From contig JABAKD010000021.1 in assembly GCA_012845835.1 (NCBI GenBank), positions 12,270,795 to 12,334,794 of the forward strand: a stretch of DNA of 64,000 nt, in the 5' to 3' direction. The notes beneath the pieces were generated by a model. That model had not been told where the DNA came from. It saw nothing but the letters and a program-made list of their open reading frames with translations, and ran no database searches. Shown here in pieces: positions 22,501 to 32,970 of the stretch. The translations under genes were made by a program, and so were the position numbers. The DNA is from Undaria pinnatifida (taxonomy: Eukaryota; Sar; Phaeophyceae; Laminariales; Alariaceae). The first letter of the stretch is position 1; the number at the start of each line of letters is the position of its first letter.

Positions 22501-25500
22501 GCAATAAACTTTACAAGTAGGAGGGGGGGGGAGGGGGGGGGGGGGGGTGGGGGGGGGGGCGGGAGAACGCATGTAAGCTTAAAAATAGCGCGTCGCCAAA
22601 GTTTCGCCGATACAAAAAAAACTACTTTGTCGCTACCGCTCCACGTTTCAATCAAACAACGAGCACCGTAAGGAAAAAATATGGTATCGTATCGTGATAT
22701 CCGCATGCTCTTCATCGAGCAGTAAACATTTCACTAGGGGCGGGAGGGGGGGAGGGGGAGAGCAGAACGCACGTAAGCCTAAAAACAATGCGTCGTGAAA
22801 GTTTCGCCAACGAACGCATCGTTACCGCTTGACGCTTAACCCCTTCAGTGCCCGAAAACCCCTCCCCAAACCAATTACAAGCATTTTGGCTCCAAAATCG
22901 GGTTTCCAAATGTCAAGGGGTTAACCGTACAACGACTCGATACTCCCACTTCGTACAGGAATTATATCGCTTCGCTTACCGGTCCGGGGGAGCGTCCTCG
23001 AAGCAAAGACCCCAGGTTCGGGATGTCGACGTCCCTATCCCGCCCGTACCCCATTTCCCACGTGGGTATTTCCCCCCCGTAGCCACTGTAGCCCATCTAG
23101 TCATATAATAGTCGTTCGCGTGTTAATGGAGAGATGGCATCATAGAGTCCGCGAACCGCGATACCATGTGACCATGTGTAGGTACATACGTGTACGTTTG
23201 GGGAAACGGAGTGGGGGGGGGGGGGGCAAGAGAGGGAGGGAGGGAGGGAGGGACGGAGGGAGGGAGGGAGGGAGGGAGCGAGGGAGGGAGGGAGAAATCA
23301 TGACTATTAAACAACAGAGTCGTGAACGATAGACAAAATCAACACTACTGAAAAAAAATATTCTACAACCGAAGGACAGACAGACAACACGCCAAGGGCA
23401 AATCACTGCAAGTGCTCCTACCGAAGGACGGGCAAAAAAAAACGCCTCACCGTGATATCGTACACTAGTCGGTTCGCAAACGGCTCTTCATCCCCCGCCC
23501 CTCCTCCTCCTCCTCCTCCTCCTCCTCCTCCTCCGCCTCCTCTCCGTCGAACGCCCGAGGTTTCGGCACGTAAGAAGGCGTTCAGGCAAGCACAGAAGCC
23601 CGTTGCTCGAGGGAGCAGAAGACGCTCGAACCCTGGGCGTTGCTCCTGGAACAGATACCCGAGAAAACAGAACATAACAACAGCGGTAGACACAAAACAT
23701 GCCAAAGACAAAACAAAATCAAAACATACGGCGCAAGAAGTGGAGGGGGTGGCGGGAGGGCGTCGGAGGGATAGAGCGGGGAGGCTTGCTCCGCGCAGGG
23801 GGCGCGAGGGAGTGGGACACGGTGTGGCGCGGGGGGGGGGGGGGGGGGGGGGGATGTTGCATCGTGCCGCTGCGGAAATCGCCATGAAAAAAAAAAAAAA
23901 ATCTAAACACGTCAGCAGTGAGTTCGATAAAATTAGGGTCGATACTCATCTTTGCAAGCTGCATGATACACCTACCTGCCTGCCGCTCGTTGGTCCTACG
24001 GATATTGTCAGGGTGAACATCACCACTTGTGTTCGTCTGTCCACGTCTGTCCATTCTAAAGTCCCGACGGTAGTTCAAGCCTTTTTTGTTTTTGATTCTA
24101 TCAATATCAATAGTATATCGACCAAAAACAAGATGACAACCGGTCAGGGAGAGCCTGTAGCAGTACGAGCATGAAAACGCGGTGCGCGTGTATGTCGTAT
24201 AGATCCTACCGTCGCGCTTTGACGACACTAGTGGACACACAACTGAGCACACCCTCTACCCGGCATCCCGGATGCTTGGTGTGACCGATTCCACGTTCGT
24301 CAATACCAGGTATGTTTCAACACTTTTTTTTTCGTTTGAAGTCCCAATGGGAGTCACCCCTTTGGCCATGCGACTCCTGCTGCTGTTACGGGCGAGGGTG
24401 GGGGGAGCTGCCGCTGCTACTGCTACTGGTATATACTGCCGCTGCTGCCGCTGCTGCCGCTGCTGCTGCTGCTGCTGCTACTGCTACCGCTGCTGATGAT
24501 GCCGCTGTTGCTGGTGTTGCTACTGCTACTGGTACTACTACTTCTACTACTATGGCTGCTACTGTTGCACTACTGATCCACCTCGCTGTGTGTATTACAA
24601 ACCAGCACATCACCTTCTTGGCAAACGCCTCGCACTTTTCCATAGACCTCTGGTTGATCGTCGTTCCCTCCGGGAATATCAGCAGCCGCAGCGGGAACCC
24701 GTCCGCCGTAAAAACGCCCAGTTGTTTCTCCAGGTTCGCCCTGTCAATCGCAGAAGAAACACACGCGCAAACACGCGCACACGCGCAACCACAGCAACAA
24801 CAGCAGCAGCAACAAAAAACAACAACGAACAACAAAACAAACGAATAAACAAATAAAGGAGCCTGATGATATAACCAAACCTGCCACGCTCTTGTTGCCG
24901 TACCCGGGTCCCAACAGGGCGAAGACAAGCCTTGACCAAAAAAACACAGCGTCGGACCGTAAACGATGTTATATAAAACAACGGTGGGTGCTACTGTAGG
25001 TCCTACCCTCTACAGAGTACCGCCTCCTTTCGTAAAACAATTCTTCAAGTCTTGCCACCTCGGTAGGGTCAGCCCGAGAGGTGAGGTCACGCCACACAAG
25101 CCACCCTGGGTGAGTCTCCACACCCACATCCTGGCCAAAAGGATCTACCTGCTGCAGGACCACCGTCCCACACAATCATGAAAACACACACAACCACATC
25201 ACTAACGAACAAACCTACCTACACTGATATATTCGGTGAGAAGGATAACCGTACAGCAGGCGGGTGCCCCGACTTCAGAGCGCCCAGGATAAGCGCATTC
25301 GGGACTTGACCCCTTTAGAACCCCGAACCCCTCCCAATACTAAATCCAAGTAATGTTGTCCCCCCAAACGGGTTTCCAGATGCAAAGGGGTTAGGAGCGG
25401 TCAAATCGGCATGTCACGCATACACTAAAAGCTGTAAACTTCCCCCTACAGAAAAGAGCAACATATCGTTCGTCAAGAGCGCTTGTTTAGGATTGTCACG

Positions 25501-28500
25501 GGGCGCTCTTGACTCGGGGTACCCACTGTACCTATCTTTGGCCCAGTCCCTTCGGAGAAAGATGAAGCCGAAGCCCTTCAAGCCCCAGCCGATCACGGGC
25601 ACATGCTTCTGGTCGTCCTTGAGGATGATCTTCAGGGCCCCGTGGCGGCCGAGGCGCCGAAAGATCTCAAAAACGAACCACCAGTCGCAGTCCACCTGAG
25701 GCAAAAGTGAACGTAAAAATCGACAAGACGAGTCAAAAATCAGCCGTCAGTCGCCTAGTTCAAGTTTGACAAGCGGGATTACGAGTTAGCTGGACATGGC
25801 TAGATATCAGCAGGGGGGGGGGGGGGTGTACACGGTGTTCATGCATGGTTGTAGCCGTATGAGCATAGACCCTCGCATCCGCATCCGCACTATGCCGGGA
25901 CGAAGCACGTCGGGTTTTCACGAACCAGGCAGACATTGCTTGCACCAAGCGCGAGGTGCCGTGAGGTTTTCGGCGAGTCGCATGAAGGGTGAGCAGCATC
26001 CCACTCAGAACCGCCTTGTGAGGCGGACTTGCATATGGATGACAGCTTCAATGGGCTGATTTAATTTCCGGTATGGCCACGTCCAGAGACAGTCAATGGG
26101 AGTACTGCGTAACTGCCTCGTTGGTGTCCTACCGTAACACTACGTGACACGATAATTCCCCTTGTGCGGAGTAAAAGTTCTCCACCCCTCTTACCAGCTG
26201 GGTGGGGGGAGGGGGATACTTACTCATTTGTTGCTTGCCTTAGTGATTTGACGATTGACCACGCATCCCTTTCGAGACTGAGCACCGTTCCTACTCCTAA
26301 TAGAGACACCTCCAACATTTGGGCGCTCATTACGCATTTTCCATATAACACATCAAAACTGTTTGCTTATCCTATCGCCGTCCTGCTTCGCCGTCTGCGG
26401 CCACCATCTAGCTCCTCGGATAGCGATCGTTTCTTGCTACGTAATCTAGTCTACCAAACTGTTCTGTGTCACATTCGTCTAATTTCCTCATCTCCTCAAA
26501 CGCATCCCGTTTCTCCTTGTATATTTCACGTTCTCCTACTACGTGAGTCCTACACTATCGTTGTGCCACACGGGCACATATGTGTAACGACGTCCTCCTC
26601 CTCCCGACTACTGGTATATCTCTTTCCTCTTTCTGGTAGGTCCAGGTCCCCTACACGAAATCGCAGTTTAACCTGTTTCGCGTAGTCCATCGCGTCGTGC
26701 AAATACGTTTCCATTCCAATATCTTCCCTCAACCCCCCGCATTTCTCTCAAGCGCTTCTCCTCTTCGTCCTATTTCTTAGCGCTAGCCTTCCCCTTTCTT
26801 CCACTACATATTGTATTTCTGCCTTGTACCCTGGGGGGGAGGGGCGACCCGAAAAGGCAACAACTAAACGATAATTGAATAGCTGGCTCAACTCCTACTG
26901 GAAGCATATGGTGTGCACCTGCATCCGTCTTGTTCGGGGACGAAGAAATTGGGGGACGAAAACAATTCGGAATTTAGTGTGGGACAAAAATTTCAGTCGC
27001 ACAAGACTTAAACTCATCGTCAAGAAACCTTAAACACGATTAACATTAACATTTCCAGCCACAGACGCCAACAAACATGCCACGCAAAACTCTCACGCCA
27101 CAATAGGGGGTGCGCTTTTTGGACCGCGCGTTTCTGACCGGCTGAGCTCCTCCAAGTGCGGCAAGATATCGGTTAGCATGGTAACTGTCCGAGCGTGTGT
27201 GTTTTGGGACCACCACACAGAACTCTCGGTCGGGTTTGCGCGAACGAAGGATCGCAAAGATTCGGCAAGTACCGCGACGACTACCACAGAGTGTCGCCGC
27301 AACGGCATCCATGAGGCAAGTGCCGTGGTGGTTACCGCAATAGATGCCACCCCGACTACAGCCCTTTGTGCCCCACCAGCTCGTGTTCTCGAGTTTGACC
27401 GCTTTTTGCACACACACACCCACCCACCTCCACCTGAGCCACGAATACCGTCCCAACCGACACGTTGATGCTCGCATCCCATCCCCGGCTCCCATAACAG
27501 CCCACCCCGTGCAGCTCCTTGTGTGAGGAGCTCAGAAACTTCTTCTGAACCCCTCGAGTGGAGTGCGTCACACGCGAAACGCGCCGGTCTGCCGCAGAAA
27601 ATATGCAAACCTCAGCAATATACCGTACGCAACTAAGCGCGCTGTCTGCCTTGCCAAGTACCAACTGGAGGCTAACACCTCAGTCGTCGATTTATAGTCA
27701 GCCAAATTCATAGCCCTAGACAAGCCACAACCCTTCCACGGGTTTGATCCGGTTGGATTCCTGTGCTCGCTATTCTACGCGGTGATCGCTCGAAATGTGT
27801 AGTAAACAAATGCGACAGAAGGATTTTAGGCGAAAGCAATGGAGAACCACCTAGCCACAAGTATCCGAACGCTACCGTTTGTACTTCGTATATATGTTAC
27901 TTGCCTACGGGGGGTGGGTTGCCATCTCCCCGTCAAGTAGTGCCAACCCCAATATAAACACCAACACCAATATCAACAAACACCACCGCCACCACTACAA
28001 TCACCAACAGTAACCAAGAAAGCGCGCAATATCCCCCAACACCCTCCTCCCCCCCGCCCCCCCCCTTCTACCCCCGACCCCCCGCTTCGCCTGCCTTTAC
28101 AAACCCTCACTTCCCTCCACAAACCCTCGCCTGGCAACAACCCCCCGCTCTCCCCTCCCCGCGTGTGCCTCCAACCCTCAACTTCGCCTGCAGTTGGAAA
28201 CCCTCAATCAACAACCAAGAGCCTCGTCCGGTGAAAAGACCCTGCCTCCCACCCGCCCTCCGTCTGAATCCATAGCCCTCCGCTTCGCGAGGCAATGGAA
28301 ACGCTCACTCCACATCAGATCAGACAGACGGTTACAGCTGGACGTAGTGTGTGTTGCACATTTCATCACCGTTGTAGAACGGCAACAATTATTACATTCG
28401 ACGATAAAAAGTCGAAAAGTGGGAATGAAAGCTGAACCAATCCCATGTGCGATAAAAATATAGCCAAGTACCGGGCGGGAGAATAAGGGAAGACACTCGT

Positions 28501-28816
28501 GGCCACGACTTGTCCAGAAGTTCGCTGAGGCAAACACCTCCTACGAGTCGACCAGGACAGGAAATGTGGTGATTAGAAAAAGGACAGTCCAAGTACTACG
28601 GCGTTTCCGATTTCCAAACTCTGTTGCGCTGGAAAAAATCTAAAAATACGTATTGAAATAGACTACGAGTAATGTCATACCAGGTATAACAGAAGGCTAA
28701 CCAACCCACGGAAAAATTAGGCAAGATAAAAAAAGGTAGGAACATCTGTTTCTAACCTAATTTTTCGCTCATCTTTCGCGGGTTCGGTTGGCCTAAAATA
28801 GTGACGTTCGACGGTT

Positions 28817-28851
<35 letters not shown>

Positions 28852-29000
28852 GCTACTACTACTACTACTACTACTACTCTACTACTACTACTACTACTAC
28901 TACTACTGCTACTACTACTACTACTACTACTACTCTACTACTACTTCTACTACTACTACTACTCTACTACTACTACTACTACTACTACTGCTGCTGCTAG

Positions 29001-29035
<35 letters not shown>

Positions 29036-29153
29036 TACTACTACTACTACTACTCTACTACTACTACTACTACTGCTGCTAGTACTACTACTACTACTAC
29101 TACTGCTGCTGCTACTGCTACTACTACTACTACTACTACTACTACTATTACTA

Positions 29154-29188
<35 letters not shown>

Positions 29189-32100
29189 ACTGCTACTATT
29201 ACTACCACTACTACTATTAATACTGCTACTACTATTGCTACTAATATTGCTACTACTGCTACCACTACTACAACTACTAATACTACTACTACTACCACTA
29301 CTACTAGTACGTACGATTTCTTACCCAACCCCTACCCAACCCAAGCAACACGCCACCGTGTCCCGACCGAGTGCATGCTGTGTAGTGTGTAGTGCCAAAG
29401 AGGCAAAGCGTACGTTATCCTCACGACACACCCCAAAATCCTATTCTCGCCTGGTGATTGGCGACCACGATAGCCTGTGTATCATCATCCGGCATGACCC
29501 CCGTAACCACCATCTTCGAAGGCGGTATGATCGCCGACACCGCGTCCGCCCACATCGCCTCAGCAAAATTGGAGTTCTAGGTAAGACAGAGAAAGGGCGT
29601 GTTTCAAGTTTTCGTCGCGCGGGCACACGGGGAGAGCCGGGGGGGGGGGCAGTAAGAAAAGGCGCCGGGCTCAAACGCGAACGCACAGACCAATACAGGG
29701 AACACGGGGTGAGTGGAAACGAGGGGAGTGCATGGGTAGCGACAAACATGGGTAGGGGGCGTGAGTGACGAGGGGGGAGCGCGCGGAGGGGGGGGGAGGG
29801 GGGGGGGGAGGGGGGGGGGTCGTACTCATTTGTTGCTTGCCTTAGCCATACAACCATTGACCACACAACCCTTTCGAGACTGAGCACCGTTCCTATTCCT
29901 AATGGAAACACCTTCAACATTTGGGCGCTCATTACGTTTCTTCCATATACTACATAGAAACGGCTTGCTTATCCTATCCCCGTCCTGTTCCGCCGTCTGC
30001 GGCCACCATTTATCTTCTAAGATAGCGATCGTTTTCTAGCTACTCTCTAGTCTACCAAACTCTTCCATGTCGCGAAGGGGGGGGGGGGGTCCTGCATGCT
30101 TTGAGGTTGAAATACCGAGCGAACTATTAGTGACACGGTTTGGAGTGACAGAAAAGAGGGGCATTCGGTACGCTCCATCGCCGCGGGCGCTTCGCACACG
30201 AGAGGTGGGGACATTGAGCATGTCCTCGAGCAGGGCACTGACAACAGGCGTCTAAAACGAGGCGTTTTGTTGCCGGGCGGAGGTGGGGCACGTACTGCAT
30301 GACAAAGACGTTATCTCGACGCGAACCTCGACGCTACCCTCAAGGCCAACCTCGAGGACAACCAACTTCAACGGCGCCATTGGCGGCAAGTTCAACACGA
30401 ACCAACTTCAACACCAGCCTCCACTTCAAAAGCACCCTTAAGCACCGACTTCAACGACCCATCGCAACGAAGATCTCTACAGAAACCCCAAACAGCCGGC
30501 TCAACATCAGCCCAACGCATCAACATCAACGGGTATCCCAACGTCAAACCCCAACGACAACCTCAACCGGCCCATACCCGTCAACCCGAAAAAGGGAACC
30601 CGCACACGCGCGCCGCGATGTCACCTTTAGGCACGGCACGTCAACTTGACGGTCAAAATGTTTTTACGACTGGCGGTGGAGCTACTCCACATCGTTGGGA
30701 TGCCGCCTTTGTTTTGCTCGTACAGTATTATTTCTCGTTACATACACCTACCTTCTATAGGTGGTGGGAACTTGCACCGAGGTTGTAATTTCAGCAGCTC
30801 GAAGAAAATTATCGAAGTCAGTGCTCGGGTAAGAGGCATACAGGCACACAGGGGTCTCAAGCGAGGCGAGGAGCCCCCGAAAAAAATAAAGTAACATTAA
30901 AAAAAATGCTACAGGAGGTCGTATATGTTACCCTGTTGCACCACCGGCCCTCGCACAAGTACTACATACACGACCGGCCCTCCCGTACGAAAGAGCCCCT
31001 TACACTACCGCCCGTCGTATAAGAAACCTACACCCCTGGGAGTGGCCTACCCTGGTATATATCTTATTTGTTTCTTCTTACTAGTTTCTCTTATTTTTGC
31101 TCCTCGGATTTGTACGTTGTTTTGGTTTCCTAGGTGGCGCCCGGTGTAGTGGGTTTCAGCTGCGAGTCTTGCAAACGTATTTCCCGCACGGGCCTGGCTC
31201 GCACGTAGGCTGACTTCTGATTTTGGTGGCCCTCTCATAAGAAAGTACTACATACACTACCGGCCCTCGCATAAGAAGGAGCACCTTACACGATCGGCCC
31301 CCTCATAAGAAAAAACCCATTAGCCCTCATAAGATCGAGCTCCTTTCTCTACCAGCCCTATCACAAGAACAAGCCGTTTAAGCAATACCGGCCCTCTCAC
31401 AAGAACAAGCGTGCTTTGAACTACCGGCCCTCCGACAAGAAAGGCCTCTTACCTCTCGCAAGAACAAGCCGTTAAAGCCCTCTCATAAGAACAAGCTATT
31501 TAAGCCCCATCTGTCCTCGCGTAAGAACAAGCCTGCTTTAAACCACCGGCCCTCCCACAAGAAACACCTACCTCCCACAAGAAACACCTCGTACCTCCCA
31601 CAAGAAAAAGCCCCTTCCACGACCGGCCCTCTCACAAGAACAACCCATTGAAGCCCTCTCACAACAAAGCCTCCTTACCTGTCATAAGAAAGAGCTCCTT
31701 ACACGATCGACCCTGTCATAAGAGAACAAATAGTATAGTGAAGAGAACATAGATGTGATGTTTGATCTAGCTCAAAATTCCCCACCTAAAGAAAAAGTGC
31801 CAACACTTACCATTATAGTGGACAAAAAATAGGACCCCTCCCAATAAAAACTCACTCATATAGTATATTACACGTAACAGCAACACAGCTTGCAAAGATG
31901 AGTATTGACCTGAAATTCGTCGAACTCACGGCTGACGTCCTTGTATTTTTTTTTATAAAATACCTCAAACTACCGACCGTCTACGCCATAAAAAAGCGCC
32001 CCTTCCCTGACACATTCGCAGGATCAACATATTCGACCGATGTTATGCTAGAATTAGTGCAGGACACACTCTTTCTTGACCAAGAAATCTAGCCAAAATC

Positions 32101-32704
32101 ACTACCATGTTTGCGAAGTACCAACGTGGGTTGGGTAGGCGTTGGGTAGGGAAACACGCCATCGTGATATTGAAACCGCCGAACCGTCACAATCCAAGGC
32201 CAACCTAAACCACCAAAAGCAAACCGGCGGAAACCAAGGTTGAAAAAATATGTGTTCCCACCACTTTTTTCAAGTTTCGAACCTATTTTTGTCGTGGGTC
32301 GGTTGGTCTCCAGTTATGATGCCTTTCAAGTCCAACACTAGTCTCACGTATTTCCAATCCAAACAGGTTGATAATCAGAAACACCCGCAATATTTCGGTT
32401 TGATACCAGATCGCCGATACCGTATCGTAGCATGCATCCTCAAAGGATTCGCCGTGTCTCCCAACGCTCTCACCAGCCTTCGAACGGCCGCGGCACTGAA
32501 GGGCCTGACGAAGAGGTATATCATCCCCATCACGATGTCAACCCCTAGACATATGTTGAACAAGCAAATAATGTTCACCAGGGCTGCGCCCTTCCCCAAG
32601 AGCCTGGCCGGCGAAGCGAAAGAAAGGTACAGGCGAAAAAAAAGGTACAGGCGGAAGAGGTACGAGTGGGGAAATGTAAAAAACCTCAGCGCATCACCCG
32701 ACAT
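16574..32704 (-). CDS. Lysophospholipid acyltransferase (LCLAT1/AGPAT4-5 / plant LPAT4-5 type), 8 exons
   Basis: Exons: 32704-32474, 29576-29451, 25695-25532, 24740-24614, 23645-23451, 23096-22980, 20809-20736, 16811-16574; every join preserves frame, giving 423 aa. It should transfer an acyl group from acyl-CoA to a lysophospholipid at an ER-type membrane. An N-terminal hydrophobic segment (about 40-66, ending VRPFS) is followed by the catalytic motif NHQVDCDWW (His118, Asp123), FGFIFLRRDWAKDR, the motif-III block FPEGTT (198-200; the usual Arg of EGTR is Thr, as in some relatives), RPGFERLLLPRATGF, NRLVYDIT, MGYSGYGGEIPT, the VHLHIEKH block, ARKDALLGKF and a C-terminal membrane segment (about 374-402). 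Length is normal for the family (~380-420). Residues 252-265 are a polyglycine run from a microsatellite. Intron 2 appears to be GC-AG. The N-terminal exon could instead start at an acceptor near 32602 with a missing upstream exon. Exact substrate (LPA, lysocardiolipin or other) is not deducible. Confidence 0.93.
17295..17769 (-). pseudogene. Candidate decayed coding segment inside intron 7
   Basis: Two overlapping minus-strand frames look protein-like and seem to continue each other: 17769-17485 (contains HPWQPGVIFGRVEDYDRG and TDHITWYHGG) and then 17606-17295 (MAAAFPVFQPARSA, FDSFIALAAPRGVL). A single frameshift near 17600 would connect them. The segment is more GC-rich than the surrounding intron. 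I do not recognise a family; a fossil transposon gene or captured gene fragment is possible, and so is chance. Confidence 0.25.
18530..18725 (+). repeat. Dispersed repeat family G (possible SINE body), copy 1
   Basis: It shares ACAATTCGACGCGAGTC, GCTATAAAAATGAAG, GGGCCCGCTATG, GACCCCGGATCTGAGTT, TACTACTGGGAGGGAG and GAGAGTAGTGCGA in the same order with 39610-39785. There the block directly follows a tRNA-like head, which suggests a SINE body. No coding capacity. Confidence 0.65.
18957..19195 (-). repeat. Dispersed repeat family D, near-full copy (reverse)
   Basis: Reverse-complement match to 3669-3912 over about 240 bp, from the CTCCAGCTGTGAGATCGAAG end to GAGGGGGACAAAATCTGACA. An isolated end fragment of the same family lies 800 bp away at 18080-18148. 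Confidence 0.75.
20998..21182. repeat. Degenerate ~33-bp minisatellite (GTTCGTCGGTTGGG type)
   Basis: Five or six decayed units with GTTCGTCGGTTGGGTTCGTT and GCCGTACCATATC elements, within acyltransferase intron 6. Short ORFs in both directions across it follow the repeat period. Confidence 0.7.
22190..22325. repeat. (CAAA)n microsatellite
   Basis: About 130 bp of CAAA units shifting to CACA-rich at the right end. The Phe/Cys/Val/Leu-rich minus-strand ORFs of about 94-123 codons across it are compositional. Confidence 0.95.
22378..22850. repeat. Tandem ~205-bp units, about 2.3 copies
   Basis: Units start at about 22380, 22589 and 22789 with GCGCGYC..AAGTTTCGCC and share CGCTACCGCTYMACGTTTCA, CAACGAGCACC, TGCTCTTCATCGAGCA and a poly-G tract (22518-22558 and 22740-22765). 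In acyltransferase intron 6. Confidence 0.75.
23213..23295. repeat. (GGGA)n microsatellite
   Basis: A GGGA tetranucleotide run preceded by 13 G residues, in the acyltransferase gene region between exons 6 and 5 (intron 5). Confidence 0.95.
23502..23540 (-). repeat. In-frame (GGA)n repeat encoding polyglycine in the acyltransferase
   Basis: A CCT-repeat on the plus strand lies wholly within exon 5 of the acyltransferase and reads as about 14 glycine codons. It sits between the LLLPRATGF block and the NRLVYDIT block, a position that is a variable loop in relatives. Confidence 0.85.
24400..24560. repeat. Interrupted (CTG)/(CTA) triplet repeat
   Basis: A GCTGCTGCTACTGC-type triplet tract in acyltransferase intron 4, just downstream (in gene orientation) of exon 4. 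Cys/Ala-rich ORFs over it are compositional. Confidence 0.85.
25310..25393. repeat. ~90-bp repeat family C, copy C3
   Basis: ACCCCTTTAGAACCCCGAAC through ACTAAATCCAAGTAATG to CGGGTTTCCAGATGCAAAGG; lies in intron 3, about 140 bp downstream of exon 3 in gene orientation. Confidence 0.75.
25880..26030. repeat. Dispersed repeat family E copy
   Basis: Contains CATCCGCACTATGCCGGGAC, GCACGTCGGGTTTTCACGAA, CCAGGCAGACATTGCTTGCA and CGAGGTGCCGTGAGG. A cluster of related copies lies at 62.48-63.56 kb and partial ones at about 7775-7860 and 52800-52870. Function unknown. Confidence 0.75.
26207..26470 (+). repeat. Dispersed repeat family F, copy 1
   Basis: About 250 bp strongly similar to 29818-30062: ACTCATTTGTTGCTTGCCTT, CTTTCGAGACTGAGCACCGT, CAACATTTGGGCGCTCATTA, TGTTTGCTTATCCTATCGCC, GCGGCCACCATCTAGC and TAGTCTACCAAACT in order. 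Both copies follow G-rich tracts and both lie in acyltransferase introns. The inverse of the left end recurs near 52845-52880. Confidence 0.85.
27046..27608 (-). other. GC-rich intronic stretch with long open frames, unassigned
   Basis: Three minus-strand frames stay open for 100-171 codons here in acyltransferase intron 2. Protein-like pieces include SVWWSQNTHARTVTML and LPHLEELSRSETRG, but the frame cannot be chosen and no family is recognised. The conserved exons flanking this intron join without it, so it is not part of the acyltransferase coding sequence. Confidence 0.3.
28818..29308. repeat. ~490-bp (CTA)n microsatellite
   Basis: CTA/ACT triplets with phase-shifting CTCTA and GCTGCT interruptions, one of the longest simple repeats in the window, in acyltransferase intron 2 about 140 bp downstream of exon 2 in gene orientation. 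ORFs of polyThr/Leu/Tyr and polyVal are products of the repeat. Confidence 0.95.
29818..30062 (+). repeat. Dispersed repeat family F, copy 2
   Basis: Partner of 26207-26470, roughly 85% identical by eye, in acyltransferase intron 1. It follows a G-rich tract (29785-29818) and is followed by another G run at 30077-30089. Confidence 0.85.
30299..30649 (+). other. CAAC-rich degenerate tract
   Basis: A stretch rich in CAACTTCAACG-like units keeps a plus ORF of 116 codons open. The translation (Thr/Ser/Gln/Arg-rich) has no domain, and other frames give Asn-Phe-Asn-like periodicity, so I read it as a decayed repeat. Confidence 0.4.
30940..31730. repeat. Degenerate ~30-bp minisatellite (ACCGGCCCTCNCANAAGAA)
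   Basis: Many decayed units of CCGGCCCTCACAAGAAC plus a spacer of AAGCCCCTTACAC type at 30940-31045 and 31240-31730. A non-repetitive insert of about 190 bp interrupts the array at 31050-31240. One stray unit lies at 34577-34600. In acyltransferase intron 1. Confidence 0.8.
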
Positions 32705-32970
32705 AGGCGACGTAAAGGGGAGAGTGGGAGAGGGAGGGACGGCGTTGGGGGGAGGGGGAGGGGAGAGCGGGAGAAGGAGAGAGGGGGAGACACGGTTAGA
32801 AGGAGAAAGGCGAGAGAGGGGGGGGGGGGGGGGGAGGAGCGTGAAGAGGGGGCGAGCGGGGGAGGGGGGGCACGGGGGTTGAGTGGTTGAAAGGAGGATG
32901 AGACAGCCGCTGGGGAGGAGAAGGGGTGAGGGTGCGGTAGCTCAAGGAACGCTCGGCGGTGCGATGAAAG
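32705..32970. promoter_or_regulatory. Polypurine/polypyrimidine 5' flank of the acyltransferase gene
   Basis: Immediately upstream of the proposed start the plus strand is almost pure purine (GGGAGAGGG, AAGGAGAAAGGCGAGAGAGG), so the gene's sense strand is pyrimidine-rich. This could be the 5' UTR or core promoter, as pyrimidine-rich leaders are common near start sites; alternatively it could be the pyrimidine tract before an acceptor. No TATA box is evident. Confidence 0.35.

Noticed and set aside
24600-25180. Minus-strand ORFs at 24744-24981 and 24969-25175 as further acyltransferase exons
   Set aside because: Exon 3 joins exon 4 directly with a split Arg codon and no gap relative to the family; these ORFs show no family similarity.
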